Shown here: positions 1 through 9,270 of the stretch, in pieces
Numbering within the stretch: the stretch's first letter is position 1
Layout of the letters: each line of letters begins with the position of its first letter
Assembly: GCF_020521555.1 (NCBI RefSeq)
Contig: NZ_BPWA01000001.1
Coordinates: 1,922,001 to 1,986,000, forward strand
Length of the DNA stretch: 64,000 nucleotides
Source: Rodentibacter sp. JRC1
GTDB lineage: Bacteria; Pseudomonadota; Gammaproteobacteria; Enterobacterales; Pasteurellaceae
Direction of reading: 5' to 3'
Notes under the pieces: model-generated
What the model saw: the letters and a program-made list of their open reading frames with translations, nothing else
Database searches by the model: none
What the model was told of the DNA's origin: nothing
Position numbers and translations under genes: made by a program

Positions 1-2
1 TT

Positions 3-470
3 GCTATTGCAAGCGGTTTGATGTTGTATGCTTTACGTCAAAACATTGACTTGTTCTATACACCGTCAGAAGTGATTGAAGGCAAAGATAACGATCCGAA
101 TAAAAAACCGGAAGTAGGGCAACGTATCCGAGTGGGCGGTATGGTTGTGGAGGGATCGGTCGTTCGTGATCCGAAAAGTCTAAAAGTGCGGTTCGATTTG
201 AATGATATCGGACCTGCGATTAGCGTGGAATATGAAGGTATTTTGCCGGATCTTTTCCGTGAAGGACAAGGTATTGTAGCACAGGGTGTGCTGACAGAGC
301 CGACAGTATTAACGGCAACGGAAGTATTAGCAAAGCATGATGAAAATTATGTGCCGCCTGAGTTGGATGAAAAAATGCAAAAAGTACATAAACCTATGGG
401 TGTTGACGCTTCGGATTTAAAAGGCGAAAGCAACCGTGATCGTCAAGAAAAACAAGAAGGCGGGAAATGA
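3..470 (+). CDS. ccmE: Cytochrome c maturation heme chaperone CcmE (5' end outside window)
   Basis: CcmE is the membrane-anchored periplasmic chaperone that binds heme covalently and passes it to the CcmF/H ligation machinery. The frame is open to the left edge and the visible N-terminus is the end of a membrane anchor ([11 protein letters not shown]), so the true start lies upstream. A TTG/ATG at 18-23 is internal. The family core [13 protein letters not shown] and [12 protein letters not shown] is present. The heme-binding His lies in LAKHDENY (codon near 336), with the following Tyr conserved. The C-terminal tail is charged and disordered-looking. The stop overlaps the ccmF start by 4 bases (ATGA), which indicates translational coupling. 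Confidence 0.95.
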   Translation, partial: AIASGLMLYALRQNIDLFYTPSEVIEGKDNDPNKKPEVGQRIRVGGMVVEGSVVRDPKSLKVRFDLNDIGPAISVEYEGILPDLFREGQGIVAQGVLTEPTVLTATEVLAKHDENYVPPELDEKMQKVHKPMGVDASDLKGESNRDRQEKQEGGK

Positions 471-2413
471 TTGCTGAATTAGGAAATTATGCGCTCGCAC
501 TGAGTTTAGCCGTTTCTTTAATGCTGGCTATTTTTCCTCTGTGGGGGGCGGAAAAAGGTCATGCGCAGTTGATGGCGTTGGCGCGCCCGATGACTTACGG
601 CTTATTTGTTACGCTCACTATTGCCTTTATCGCATTATTTTATTTGTTTGCCGTAAATGATTTCAGTGTGCAATATGTGGTGAATAATTCTAACAGTACG
701 TTGCCGATCTATTATCGTCTGTCTGCGGTTTGGGGATCACACGAAGGCTCTTTATTACTTTGGATTTGGTTGCTCACCTTATGGTCTGCTGCAGTAGCAT
801 TATTCAGTAAACATTTGCCGCAAGAAGCTGTAGCCCGTGTACTGGGTATTATGGGCATTATCAGCGTGGGTTTTGTCTTATTCGTGCTGTTTACTTCAAA
901 CCCATTTACCCGCACTTTTCCTAATTTCCCTGTGGACGGTAAGGAACTTAATCCGATGTTGCAGGATGTCGGCTTAATTTTCCACCCTCCTTTACTTTAT
1001 ATGGGCTATGTGGGTTTTTCCGTCGCCTTTGCTTTTGCGATTGCCTCCTTAATAACCGGCAAATTGGATTCCGCTTGGGCGCGTTGGTCCCGCCCTTGGA
1101 CACTTGCCGCCTGGGTATTTTTAACACTAGGGATTGTGCTTGGATCTTGGTGGGCATATTACGAACTCGGTTGGGGAGGCTGGTGGTTTTGGGATCCGGT
1201 AGAAAACTCCTCTTTTATGCCTTGGCTGGCCGGCACGGCATTGATTCACTCGCTTTCAGTAACGGAAAAACGGGCTTCTTTTAAAGCTTGGACCGTATTG
1301 CTTGCGATTTTAGCTTTTTCCCTTTGCTTGCTCGGTACGTTTTTGGTTCGTTCAGGAATTTTGGTTTCGGTACACGCTTTTGCTTCCGATCCTACACGCG
1401 GTCTATATATTCTGGCTTATTTAATAGTTGTCATCGGGGGATCTCTTGCGTTGTATGCCTACAAAGGTAGTCAAATTCGTTCGCGCGATAATGCGGAACG
1501 CTATTCTCGCGAAAGTATGTTGTTACTGAATAATATCTTATTAATGACCGCACTTTGCATCGTATTTTTGGGCACATTATTGCCGCTTGTGCATAAACAG
1601 TTAGGTTTAGGAACGATCTCAATCGGTGCCCCGTTCTTTGATCAAATGTTTTTGATTATTATGACGCCATTTGCATTGCTACTCGGTATCGGACCACTAG
1701 TGAAATGGCGACGTGATCAATTCTCCGCAATCCGTATGCCGGTAATAATAAGTCTGATTGTTATGTCGGTTGCAGGTTTTGCCTTGCCTTATTTCTTGCA
1801 AGATAAAATCACCGTAAGTGCGGTGCTTGGTTCAATGATGACGGTTATTATCGTTTTATTGGCATTGTATGAATTACAACAACGGGCAACCTATCGTGAA
1901 TCATTTTTCACCGGAGTGCGTAAACTATCCCGCTCTCATTGGGGTATGTTGTTTGCGCATTTAGGCGTAGCAATGACGATATGGGGCATTGCCTTTAGCC
2001 AAAACTTTAGCGTAGAACGGGATGTACGTATGAAAGTAGGCGACAGTGCGCAAATCGGTCATTATGAGTTCAAGTTTACCGGTGTAAGTGATGTTAATGG
2101 TCCAAACTATATCGGCGGTAAGGCGCAAATTGATATTACCGAAAATGATAAACCTGAAGCGGTTTTATTTGCAGAGAAACGTTTTTACACGGTAAGTCGT
2201 ATGTCTATGACGGAGGCGGCAATTGACGGCGGTTTCACGCGTGATCTTTATGTGGCGCTTGGGGAAAAACTTGATGATGATTCTTGGGCATTGCGTTTGT
2301 ACTATAAACCTTTTATTCGCTGGATTTGGATTGGCGGGTTATTTATGGCATTAGGTGGATTATTATGTATGTTTGACCGACGTTATCGCTTTAATTCATT
2401 ATTGAAAAAATAA
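467..2413 (+). CDS. ccmF: Heme lyase CcmF
   Basis: This is the large inner-membrane subunit of the cytochrome c heme lyase, which takes heme from holo-CcmE and ligates it to apocytochrome c in the periplasm. At 648 residues it has the usual family length, with many hydrophobic segments. The tryptophan-rich WWD heme-handling motif ([20 protein letters not shown]) lies at about residues 227-246. Periplasmic loops contain the expected conserved His residues, for example in [12 protein letters not shown]. It starts inside the ccmE stop and is followed by a 100-base gap before ccmG. Identification is secure. Confidence 0.96.
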   Translation: MIAELGNYALALSLAVSLMLAIFPLWGAEKGHAQLMALARPMTYGLFVTLTIAFIALFYLFAVNDFSVQYVVNNSNSTLPIYYRLSAVWGSHEGSLLLWIWLLTLWSAAVALFSKHLPQEAVARVLGIMGIISVGFVLFVLFTSNPFTRTFPNFPVDGKELNPMLQDVGLIFHPPLLYMGYVGFSVAFAFAIASLITGKLDSAWARWSRPWTLAAWVFLTLGIVLGSWWAYYELGWGGWWFWDPVENSSFMPWLAGTALIHSLSVTEKRASFKAWTVLLAILAFSLCLLGTFLVRSGILVSVHAFASDPTRGLYILAYLIVVIGGSLALYAYKGSQIRSRDNAERYSRESMLLLNNILLMTALCIVFLGTLLPLVHKQLGLGTISIGAPFFDQMFLIIMTPFALLLGIGPLVKWRRDQFSAIRMPVIISLIVMSVAGFALPYFLQDKITVSAVLGSMMTVIIVLLALYELQQRATYRESFFTGVRKLSRSHWGMLFAHLGVAMTIWGIAFSQNFSVERDVRMKVGDSAQIGHYEFKFTGVSDVNGPNYIGGKAQIDITENDKPEAVLFAEKRFYTVSRMSMTEAAIDGGFTRDLYVALGEKLDDDSWALRLYYKPFIRWIWIGGLFMALGGLLCMFDRRYRFNSLLKK

Positions 2414-2513
2414 TACCGGTGAATGAAATAAGGTTTTAATCATCATATTTTAGATTTATGTGTGGGGTTTTAAATCTCCACGTTCTGTAACAGGTCGTAA
2501 AGTGCGGTAAAAA

Positions 2514-3062
2514 ATGAAAAAGAAATTACTCATTCCTCTTGTTCTCTTTTTGGCGGTGGCAATGATGTTTCTTGTGCAGCTTAATCGTAATGCGCAAGGG
2601 GAAGATATAAAAGCGTTAGAATCGGCGTTAATGGGGAAACCTGTACCGATTAAAAATTTAACGGAGCTTTTTGAAAATAAAACTTACGGTAAAGAACTGT
2701 TTCAACAAGGAAAACCGATTTTACTCAATGTGTGGGCGACTTGGTGTCCGACTTGTTATGCGGAACATCAATATTTAAATAAACTGGCACAGCAAGGGGT
2801 AACGATCATCGGTTTAAATTATAAAGATGACAGTACAAAAGCCGTGAAATGGTTGAAAGATTTAGGCAATCCGTACCAAGTTGTGTTAAAAGATGAAAAA
2901 GGTGCTTTGGGGCTTGATTTAGGCGTGTATGGCGCACCGGAAACCTTTATTGTAGATGGCTCGGGTGTGATTCATTATCGTTTAGCCGGTGATGTCAACG
3001 AAAAAGTCTGGATACAAACCTTGAAACCGATTTATGACAAATTGACGGGGCAAACACAATGA
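2514..3062 (+). CDS. ccmG: Thiol:disulfide interchange protein CcmG/DsbE
   Basis: This membrane-anchored periplasmic thioredoxin-like protein reduces the apocytochrome c CXXCH cysteines, directly or through CcmH, before heme attachment. The protein has 182 residues: an N-terminal signal-anchor (residues 4-22), then a thioredoxin fold with active site WCPTC (Cys78 and Cys81). The conserved GVYGAPETFIVD segment carries the cis-Pro loop. Uptake word AAAGTGCGGT lies immediately upstream of the start. The stop overlaps the start of the next gene by 4 bases. Confidence 0.95.
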   Translation: MKKKLLIPLVLFLAVAMMFLVQLNRNAQGEDIKALESALMGKPVPIKNLTELFENKTYGKELFQQGKPILLNVWATWCPTCYAEHQYLNKLAQQGVTIIGLNYKDDSTKAVKWLKDLGNPYQVVLKDEKGALGLDLGVYGAPETFIVDGSGVIHYRLAGDVNEKVWIQTLKPIYDKLTGQTQ

Positions 3063-3523
3063 GAAAATTAAGTATTTTTTTGACCGCACTTTTCTTTAGC
3101 TCGGTTGCATTTTGTGCGATTGACGTATTAAATTTCGCCTCACCACAACAAGAAAGTGATTATCACCAACTCACACAATCATTGCGTTGCCCTCAATGTC
3201 AAAACAATAATATTGCGGATTCTAATGCGACAATAGCGGTTGATATGCGTAACAAAGTATTTGAATTATTGCAGGAAGGCAAATCGAAAAATGAAGTGGT
3301 GGATTACATGGTGGCGCGTTACGGCAATTTTGTCACCTATGATCCGCCGATAACGGCTGCTACGCTCATTCTATGGATTGCGCCGTTATTTTTAATCGTA
3401 TTTGGCGTAATCGTCTTATTAAAACGCAAACCGAAAGCCCAAAGTGCGGTTAAATCCGACACTGTTTTAACGGAAGAAGAGAAGACGCGTTTAGTGGAAT
3501 TATTAAATCAAAAGGATAAATAG
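3059..3523 (+). CDS. ccmH: Cytochrome c maturation thiol oxidoreductase CcmH (N-terminal, CcmL-type)
   Basis: This periplasmic thiol-disulfide protein of the heme lyase complex works on the apocytochrome thiols together with CcmG. A signal peptide spans residues 1 to about 20. The invariant motif LRCPQCQNNNI follows, with Cys44 and Cys47, and a single C-terminal membrane segment lies at about 101-121. At 154 residues it is the short CcmH. The TPR part that is fused in E. coli CcmH is a separate gene here, immediately downstream after one base. Confidence 0.94.
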   Translation: MRKLSIFLTALFFSSVAFCAIDVLNFASPQQESDYHQLTQSLRCPQCQNNNIADSNATIAVDMRNKVFELLQEGKSKNEVVDYMVARYGNFVTYDPPITAATLILWIAPLFLIVFGVIVLLKRKPKAQSAVKSDTVLTEEEKTRLVELLNQKDK

Positions 3524-3524
3524 A

Positions 3525-4442
3525 ATGTATTTTGTATTAAGCCTGATCACAATCACTTTGATGGTAGCATTCATTTGTTTTTATCCTTTACTGCGTCAAT
3601 TTAAGGTTAAAAATGAACAAAAACGTGATGAATTAAACAAAGCATTATATTTTTCACGCTTGCAAGAGATTGAACGGGAGGATTCGCAAGGTTTAGTGGA
3701 AAATGCGGCACAACTAAAACAAGAGTTGCAAAAAACTTTATTGGATGATGTCCCCTCTCTGCAAGAAACCTCTATTCAATTCGGAAAATCCTACGGGAAA
3801 ATTTGGTTTGTTTCCGGCTTGCTTGCTTTAGGAATTATTGCCGGCACAGCTTACTTTATGGTCGGAGCTTGGCGAGCGGAATCGATGCTTGAACAAACTT
3901 ATGCAAAATTGCCGTATTTTTATGAACGAATGAAAGAAGAAGAGACAAATCCGCTTTCTGAAGTGGAAATGCAGCAATTTTCTACCGCACTTCGTATTGA
4001 TTTACAGAAAAATTCAACCGATGCTAAAAAGTGGTGGCTGCTTGGTCAAATCGGAATGAATTTAGGTGATGCACGCTTAGCCTTTGATAGTTATCAAAAA
4101 GCACATAAGCTTGATCCTGAAAATTCACAATACAAACTTGGCTATGCACGCGTATTGATGTTTTCTGAGGATACGACTGATAAATTGAAAGGAAGTGATT
4201 TATTACGTGAAGTTATTCGTAAAGATCATACTAATATTGAAGCGCTCAGTTTATTGGCTTTCCGTTATTTTGAAACGGAAGATTACAAAATGGCGGCTGT
4301 AACTTGGGCTATGATGTTACGCTTAATGCCAAAAGACGATAAACGTATCCCATTGATTGAAAAGAGTATTCGTGCAGCCCGCGACGCTTTGGAAACGCAA
4401 GAGCAGGAAAAATCAAAAAGTATCACACCACAGAAAAATTGA
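3525..4442 (+). CDS. ccmI: Cytochrome c biogenesis TPR protein CcmI
   Basis: This is the apocytochrome-binding subunit of the heme lyase. Two membrane segments (about residues 2-23 and 90-113) flank a cytoplasmic charged loop. A periplasmic C-terminal domain follows with tetratricopeptide-like helices (WWLLGQIGMNLGDARLAFDSYQKAHKLDPEN and following). The length of 305 residues and the position after ccmH fit CcmI, which corresponds to the C-terminal half of E. coli CcmH; older annotations call such genes nrfG-like or ccmH2. It is the last gene of the operon. Confidence 0.88.
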   Translation: MYFVLSLITITLMVAFICFYPLLRQFKVKNEQKRDELNKALYFSRLQEIEREDSQGLVENAAQLKQELQKTLLDDVPSLQETSIQFGKSYGKIWFVSGLLALGIIAGTAYFMVGAWRAESMLEQTYAKLPYFYERMKEEETNPLSEVEMQQFSTALRIDLQKNSTDAKKWWLLGQIGMNLGDARLAFDSYQKAHKLDPENSQYKLGYARVLMFSEDTTDKLKGSDLLREVIRKDHTNIEALSLLAFRYFETEDYKMAAVTWAMMLRLMPKDDKRIPLIEKSIRAARDALETQEQEKSKSITPQKN

Positions 4443-4723
4443 TATTGAAATAATATTGTAATAGTTTGGATTTAAAATTTTGTTGCGTCAAATTAAGTCC
4501 TTTTAAAAGTTAGCCCAACATGAAAGAACTATTTAGAATTGACTAATATTTCCTTTTTCAGAGGATATATTGAGAAATGAGTGAAGTTATTTAGTGAATG
4601 ATAATCTCGTTATCGACATTTATGTATTGATAAATTAACTTTAATGAGGTATTTTTCACTAAGAAAGGGAGTAATTTACTCATAAAGTTTGAGCGAATTA
4701 GTGGTTATAAAAGGACTGTATGT
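4443..4723. other. Intergenic region upstream of the exported-protein pair
   Basis: This 281-base AT-rich gap has no credible coding frame. It presumably holds the end of the ccm transcript and the promoter of the next two genes. A weak ribosome site (AAAGGA) precedes the start at 4724. I see no strong hairpin. Confidence 0.4.
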
Positions 4724-5293
4724 ATGAGTTGTCGTAAAAAAATAAATATTTCCCTTTTGCTATTTTCTACTTTATCGGCTTTTTCTTTTTCAACTTTTGC
4801 GAATACAACACAAGCTACGGATAAAAACGCAGAATATACAAGAAGTTTAACCCGCTATGTTGATTCCAGAACTCAAGAAACTTTAGAACCGGAAACCTCA
4901 CTCCAAGACACTAAAAAATTAGCCGGTAGCATTGAGTTTTCGGTTTATGTTGTGAATGAAGAGTTTTCTTCTCACAGTATTTTTGTTTCCAATGCCGGGG
5001 TATGTGATGGCTTTCAAAGCAGCTATGGTGTGGATTTTACGAATACGACCAGTAATTATGTAAAGCGTGGAGATAAGAGCCAGTATTACGGTGGAATTAC
5101 AGGTGCTTCAATCTATAAAGAAAGAAATTCTACAAATTTGAGGTATGCACCTGTTTATGTGATTAATAACGCTGAATTAGAGAAAAAAATTCGTAAACGG
5201 GAAGAAGAAAAAATTGAGCAAACCGTTAAGGATAAAATTGATACAAGTAAGCAGTTTTTGGACAAAACAATTTGTAAACCGGGTAAAAAATGA
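4724..5293 (+). CDS. Exported protein of unknown function (189 aa)
   Basis: I do not recognise this protein. It has a typical Sec signal peptide (K-rich start, hydrophobic residues 8-25, likely cleavage after TFA26). The mature part has a beta-rich middle (SIEFSVYVVN, SIFVSNAGVCDG) and a highly charged C-terminal helix (about residues 150-180). Apart from Cys3 in the signal peptide there are exactly two cysteines, Cys94 and Cys184, so one disulfide is possible in the periplasm. Its stop overlaps the start of the lipoprotein gene by 4 bases, so the two are probably made together and may act together. AAAAGGA precedes the ATG. Confidence 0.75.
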   Translation: MSCRKKINISLLLFSTLSAFSFSTFANTTQATDKNAEYTRSLTRYVDSRTQETLEPETSLQDTKKLAGSIEFSVYVVNEEFSSHSIFVSNAGVCDGFQSSYGVDFTNTTSNYVKRGDKSQYYGGITGASIYKERNSTNLRYAPVYVINNAELEKKIRKREEEKIEQTVKDKIDTSKQFLDKTICKPGKK

Positions 5294-5592
5294 AAAAATT
5301 ATTGATGACATTTCCTATAGTGTTTCTTGTCGCTTGCAGTTCAACGCAACCTCAACAAGATAATGGTATCTATGATATGAAAACGGTTCAAGAGTATCAG
5401 GCTCGCGTTGCGAGCGGAAATACGGTAACCGCAGAACAGAAAGCAAATGCTGCAAGAGATATTGATGATCCGATAAAAGTAAATGCGAGTGATTCCCGAC
5501 CTAAAGTGCGATATCGTCAATCTGTACCGGTTGTGGTTATGCCAAGTGTCGGATTTGGTTATTATCGTGGCTATCATCACCGTTATTGGTAA
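5290..5592 (+). CDS. Small lipoprotein of unknown function (100 aa)
   Basis: An N-terminal lipoprotein signal is clear: MKKLLMTFPIVFLVAC with the lipobox cysteine at residue 16, followed by SSTQPQQ. The mature protein is short and polar. It ends in a hydrophobic/aromatic stretch, VPVVVMPSVGFGYYRGYHHRYW, rich in Gly, Tyr and His. Residue 17 is Ser, so outer membrane sorting is expected from the +2 rule (inference). It is coupled to the upstream exported protein by an ATGA overlap and followed by a strong terminator. I do not recognise the family. Confidence 0.75.
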   Translation: MKKLLMTFPIVFLVACSSTQPQQDNGIYDMKTVQEYQARVASGNTVTAEQKANAARDIDDPIKVNASDSRPKVRYRQSVPVVVMPSVGFGYYRGYHHRYW

Positions 5593-5618
5593 CAAGAAGT
5601 CGTTTATCTCTAAAAACA

Positions 5619-5649
5619 ACAGACCGCACATAAAGTGCGGTCTGTTTTT
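5619..5649 (+). terminator. Uptake-sequence hairpin terminator
   Basis: ACAGACCGCAC (5619-5629) pairs perfectly with GTGCGGTCTGT (5635-5645) across a 5-base loop and is followed by TTTTA. The arms are inverted uptake signal sequences. It ends the 4724-5592 transcript. Confidence 0.9.
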
Positions 5650-5658
5650 ATCGAATTT

Positions 5659-5760
5659 TCGGTATTATGTGTCAGTTGCACAAAGAGAATTTTATCTCCA
5701 ATATTTCTTAGGGTAGGGTGTCGTTAGGCGAAGCCGTAATGGACCAAGTAATTTACCACT
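5659..5760 (+). repeat. Modular intergenic repeat, copy 1 (partly degenerate)
   Basis: The segment from 5659 to about 5708 (TATTATGTGTCAGTTGCACA core) matches the reverse complement of 48310-48363 at about nine positions in ten. It then runs into GTAGGGTGTCGTTAGGCGAAG, which resembles the hairpin module at 31933-32010. No coding sequence is present. Confidence 0.7.
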
Positions 5761-5892
5761 CTCCTATACCTTGAATTTCGGTTGTCAGCCTTGCTCATAT
5801 TATATGGGAGGATTTTTCCACCGCTCAATCTCTTTGATTTCATATGCCTAGCGTATGGTTTTTATAGATAGACATTGTCTTATTTATAAATT

Positions 5893-5925
5893 AAAACCGA
5901 CAAGATAAAGTTTGTCGGTTTTTAG
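5893..5925. terminator. Bidirectional hairpin terminator after the cysteine desulfidase gene
   Basis: AAAACCGACAA (5893-5903) pairs with TTGTCGGTTTT (5912-5922) across an 8-base loop. It lies just downstream of the minus-strand gene ending at 5969. Confidence 0.75.
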
Positions 5926-5968
5926 AGAAAAAACCTAGTATAATTTGAATAAAATAGAGTTAAGTCAT

Positions 5969-7264
5969 TTATCTGGATTTATTGACCATTATTTCAATAA
6001 CTTGACGATCTGTATATTGCATACTATGTGAGGCAATATTGCACAAGTTATTAATGGAACGATCGATATCATGTTCAACAATCCCTTCATCTCCGGTTAC
6101 ACGCATACCATCTAATGCCATTAGCATTGATTTATAACTTGATGTTACACTGGTCGAGACTTTCATCGCACAGCTATTTGCTGCTCCGTCACAGATAATA
6201 CCGCTAATATCGCCGATCATGCTGCTGATAGCCATACTAATACAATCAAATTTTCCCGTCAGTAGCCAAGTAATACCGGCACAACTTCCCATTGCAGCAG
6301 TAGTCGCTGCGCAAAGTGCGGATAATTTCGGTAATTTACTGTGAATGTAAATTGCCATTAAATGTGATAAAAATAGTGCACGAATTTTTTGTTCTTCCGA
6401 GGCGTGCACATGACGAGCAACTACGACGATCGGCATAGTAGCCGTAATTCCTTGATTACCCGAACCGGAGTTACTCATTGCCGGTAAATTTGCGCCTCCC
6501 ATTCTGGCATCAGATGCTGCAACCGTTTCAATAACTATACGATTGAGTAAATCATCGCTTAGTAGTTTTGCTCCGATTTGTTTTTGTAATGTACGCCCTA
6601 TATGTAAACCATAGTCAGTACGTAATCCTTCTTGAGAAAGAGTAGAATTAAGTTTTTCAGCCTCTTTAATGAAGGAAATATCCGCCAATGGTACTTCCAT
6701 TGAAAAATCAAAGATGTCTTTAGCTGAAAGTGCGGTGAAAATTTCCTGTAGATTTTCAGTTTCTACAGCACAAGATTTACTAAATAACACATTGCCGTTT
6801 TTCTCAATATAAATCACATTGGTGTGATGGGCGGCAACGCAAACTTTTACCCAATCTGTTTGATGATATAAACAAGCTTCAGAATATAAGATATGTTTGG
6901 TTTCTAACATTGAAACCTGTACTTTATTGTCACACAACATTTGTTTGGCTTGTATAACTTGATTAGCTGTAATGGATTTTAACACCTCTAACCCTGCATT
7001 CGGATCTCCGCCAATCGCACCAATTGCCGCTGCCATAGGTAACCCCACAGTGCCTGTACCAGGTACTGTTACCCCCATGCCGTTTTTCATTAAATTCGGC
7101 GAAACTCTGGCTTCGATACGCTCGGGTAGATATCCTAAATGTTGGCGGGCAATGGCAGCAGCTAACGCAAGGGATATAGGCTCAGTACAACCTAAGGCTG
7201 GTACGACTTCTTTTTTTACTATGTTAAGAACAGATTGTTTAATATTGCCTAGATGCTGTTTCAT
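5969..7264 (-). CDS. cyuA: L-cysteine desulfidase, CyuA/YhaM (UPF0597) family
   Basis: Members degrade L-cysteine to sulfide, pyruvate and ammonia using an oxygen-labile iron-sulfur cluster; the fold is related to the L-serine dehydratase alpha chain. The start chosen is ATG at 7264 (431 aa), because AAGGAG lies 6 bases upstream and overlaps the transporter stop; a longer frame from 7309 would overlap the transporter. Conserved features are VPALGCTEP (Cys26), the glycine-rich NSGSGNQGI segment, and a cysteine-rich C-terminal third (GSCAGITWLL, IICDGAANSCAMK) that should supply cluster ligands. It is the third gene after a regulator and a transporter. The exact substrate (cysteine or serine) is inferred from family and context. 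Confidence 0.85.
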   Translation of the reverse strand: MKQHLGNIKQSVLNIVKKEVVPALGCTEPISLALAAAIARQHLGYLPERIEARVSPNLMKNGMGVTVPGTGTVGLPMAAAIGAIGGDPNAGLEVLKSITANQVIQAKQMLCDNKVQVSMLETKHILYSEACLYHQTDWVKVCVAAHHTNVIYIEKNGNVLFSKSCAVETENLQEIFTALSAKDIFDFSMEVPLADISFIKEAEKLNSTLSQEGLRTDYGLHIGRTLQKQIGAKLLSDDLLNRIVIETVAASDARMGGANLPAMSNSGSGNQGITATMPIVVVARHVHASEEQKIRALFLSHLMAIYIHSKLPKLSALCAATTAAMGSCAGITWLLTGKFDCISMAISSMIGDISGIICDGAANSCAMKVSTSVTSSYKSMLMALDGMRVTGDEGIVEHDIDRSINNLCNIASHSMQYTDRQVIEIMVNKSR

Positions 7265-7275
7265 AGTTGACTCCT

Positions 7276-8550
7276 TTATCCTAAAAATGCGAGGAATGGG
7301 GAAATACATAATAAAATGCCTGTAACGATAATAATATATAAAGCCATCCCTTTATATTTAGCTAAATCAGGAACTTTATAAACGAGATAGGCAGGAATCA
7401 AGCAACCCACAAGACCAAATATCGGACTACAAATAGAGGTAAAACTCAAGACAGGTGCATTTAGAACGATAGCCCCCCAAGCCAATAAAATTGCGAAGAA
7501 CATAATACCTTTTTGGACATATTTGGTATTAATTTTTTCTGCTGGAAATTTTCTGAGCAATAAATTCATTATTATGCCCTGTGTGGCTTCTCTAAAACCT
7601 AAATACACACCAAAGAATGCTGTCATAACAGCAAAGATATTTAACGCAACACCAACATAAGTTGCCCAAGAACCGGGAAAAAATTTTGCAGCAATGGCAA
7701 GAGCGGAAATATTTTGTTCATAGGCTTGCACGGCTTCATCGCGTCCCATTGCTAAGGTAAAGGAAACTGCATAGAAAAACACGGTAATAAAAAGAATGGC
7801 AAAAGCAATATTCATAGCTCGTAAGGCTTTATAGCGAGCTACCTCAATGGATTTTTCCCGTGAACGATAAGAAATAACCATTGGACTAAGAGTCTGGATA
7901 AATAAAATTGAGGTTAAGGTAAAGGGGAGTGTGATAATGGCATTTTTAATTAATTTTCCTAACGGTGGTAGCGCACCGATATTATGTAAATGCCACATTC
8001 CGACCATAGCTAATCCTAGTGCTGCGACAACAAATAATTTAGACAACACCATAAAGCTGGAAATTTTAAATAATAATTGCTCCCCACGTGATGAAATAGC
8101 GACAAGAATACAGATTAAAATTAAACCGTAAAATGGATTTTCAGATAGTAAGCTATCTGTTACACCAAAGGTTTGAAGATAAGATGCGCTATCGTTAGTG
8201 ATTGCGGTGGAATAAACAAACATCCAGATAACTAACATAACGAAATATAATGCCCCTAGAAAAATTCCCCAGTTTTTACCTAAATAACCACTAATCACAC
8301 TTGGGTAATCTTTGCACTCAGGTGAGGCAGCTAATGTATTAATAAATAAACGTTGAAATAAATACATGGCAGGGTATCCAATGGCAGACGAGAGTAAAAA
8401 TACCCACATTCCCATTAACCCAACTTGTACCGGTAAGAAAACAATACCGGCACCTATTGCCATACCGATACTCATAACAATCCAACCGAAGTCTACTGCA
8501 TCAAATTTTATGGCCGATCGCCATTCTTGCTGAGAGAGTTTGTGGCTCAT
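7276..8550 (-). CDS. cyuP: HAAAP-family amino acid permease (cysteine/serine transporter, CyuP/YhaO-like)
   Basis: This 424-residue inner-membrane protein has about eleven hydrophobic segments and the family start IGMAIGAGIVFLPVQVG, typical of the hydroxy/aromatic amino acid permeases (SdaC, TdcC, YhaO). It presumably imports the substrate of the adjacent desulfidase. AAAGGAGCTAACT precedes the ATG. The gene lies 11 bases before cyuA and 26 bases after the regulator, so all three probably share one minus-strand transcript. In E. coli yhaO and yhaM are neighbours in the same way. Confidence 0.85.
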   Translation of the reverse strand: MSHKLSQQEWRSAIKFDAVDFGWIVMSIGMAIGAGIVFLPVQVGLMGMWVFLLSSAIGYPAMYLFQRLFINTLAASPECKDYPSVISGYLGKNWGIFLGALYFVMLVIWMFVYSTAITNDSASYLQTFGVTDSLLSENPFYGLILICILVAISSRGEQLLFKISSFMVLSKLFVVAALGLAMVGMWHLHNIGALPPLGKLIKNAIITLPFTLTSILFIQTLSPMVISYRSREKSIEVARYKALRAMNIAFAILFITVFFYAVSFTLAMGRDEAVQAYEQNISALAIAAKFFPGSWATYVGVALNIFAVMTAFFGVYLGFREATQGIIMNLLLRKFPAEKINTKYVQKGIMFFAILLAWGAIVLNAPVLSFTSICSPIFGLVGCLIPAYLVYKVPDLAKYKGMALYIIIVTGILLCISPFLAFLG

Positions 8551-8576
8551 AGTTAGCTCCTTTAATGTATTAATAG

Positions 8577-9242
8577 TTATTGCGATTTAAATTCTCTAAG
8601 ATGTTTATAAATGGTATGAGAGGTTAAATTTAATTTCTCAGCAATCACAGCTACCGCTTCTTTTAATTCAAAAATACCATTTTCAAATAAATGCAGAATA
8701 ATTGCTTTTTTATAACCTTTTGATTGTTTAGATAATTTTTTTTCTACTTCTAGACAAGCATTAGCAAAGGTTTCATTAATTAAATCGGATGTATTGTTAA
8801 TAAAGTTTTCATTTTTAAATGCCTGTCCCATATCTGTTGGTGGTATTAAAGCGGTGATGATTTTGTCCATGGGATAAGACAGATTCAAATTAATGCAAAA
8901 TAGCCCTATCGGATTACCTTTTGTACCTATAATGATGTGTGTAGTGGATTTAATTAATTGACCGTTAGAAAGGTGAGAGAAATAGGTTTGTTGAGTAACG
9001 GAACGATCTTTTTGGTAAACTTTAAGTAACTGTAATCCTTTATCAGTAATCGGTGAACCAACTTTTCTACCGGTATGAAAGCCATTGATAATTTTTATCA
9101 CTGAATTTTCAAATTGACTAAGAGAATGGATCACTATCTCGCAGTATTCTCCAAGTAAATTGGCTATAGAGTGACTCAGTGAAAAATAAGAAAACATGAT
9201 CTGGCGATCGTAATCCGACAAATAATCAAGGTTAGTATTCAT
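8577..9242 (-). CDS. YheO/DauR-type transcriptional regulator
   Basis: The protein has 221 residues from ATG 9242. This start has GGAG 11 bases upstream and is preferred over an upstream in-frame codon at 9296. The N-terminal two thirds match a YheO-like PAS sensor domain (EYCEIVIHSLSQFENSVIKIINGFHTGRKVG; HIIIGTKGNPIGLFCINLNL). The C-terminal 50 residues form the HTH typical of this family (LFENGIFELKEAVAVIAEKLNLTSHTIYKHL). It is the first gene of the transporter-desulfidase operon and probably its regulator. In E. coli the equivalent genes are controlled by an Lrp-type protein instead. Confidence 0.85.
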   Translation of the reverse strand: MNTNLDYLSDYDRQIMFSYFSLSHSIANLLGEYCEIVIHSLSQFENSVIKIINGFHTGRKVGSPITDKGLQLLKVYQKDRSVTQQTYFSHLSNGQLIKSTTHIIIGTKGNPIGLFCINLNLSYPMDKIITALIPPTDMGQAFKNENFINNTSDLINETFANACLEVEKKLSKQSKGYKKAIILHLFENGIFELKEAVAVIAEKLNLTSHTIYKHLREFKSQ

Positions 9243-9258
9243 AATCTTGTATCTCCAT

Positions 9259-9270
9259 TTTTGTACAAAA
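9259..9270. promoter_or_regulatory. Palindrome in the leader of the regulator gene
   Basis: TTTTGTACAAAA is a perfect 12-base palindrome located just before the ribosome site of the regulator gene. It could be an autoregulatory operator; this rests on position and symmetry only. Confidence 0.3.

Noticed and set aside
712..1622. Several open frames of 60-70 codons on both strands inside ccmF
   Set aside because: They overlap a clearly conserved gene in other frames, have no ribosome site and give low-complexity or basic peptides.
4480..4530. CCTTTTAAAAGTTAGCC, similar to the IS end pattern CCAAAAAGTTAGAC
   Set aside because: Only a short AT-rich match, with no second end and no orf remnant nearby.
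5341..5716. Open frames on both strands around the lipoprotein gene and its terminator
   Set aside because: They are created by the antisense of the gene and by the repeat sequence; they lack starts with ribosome sites.
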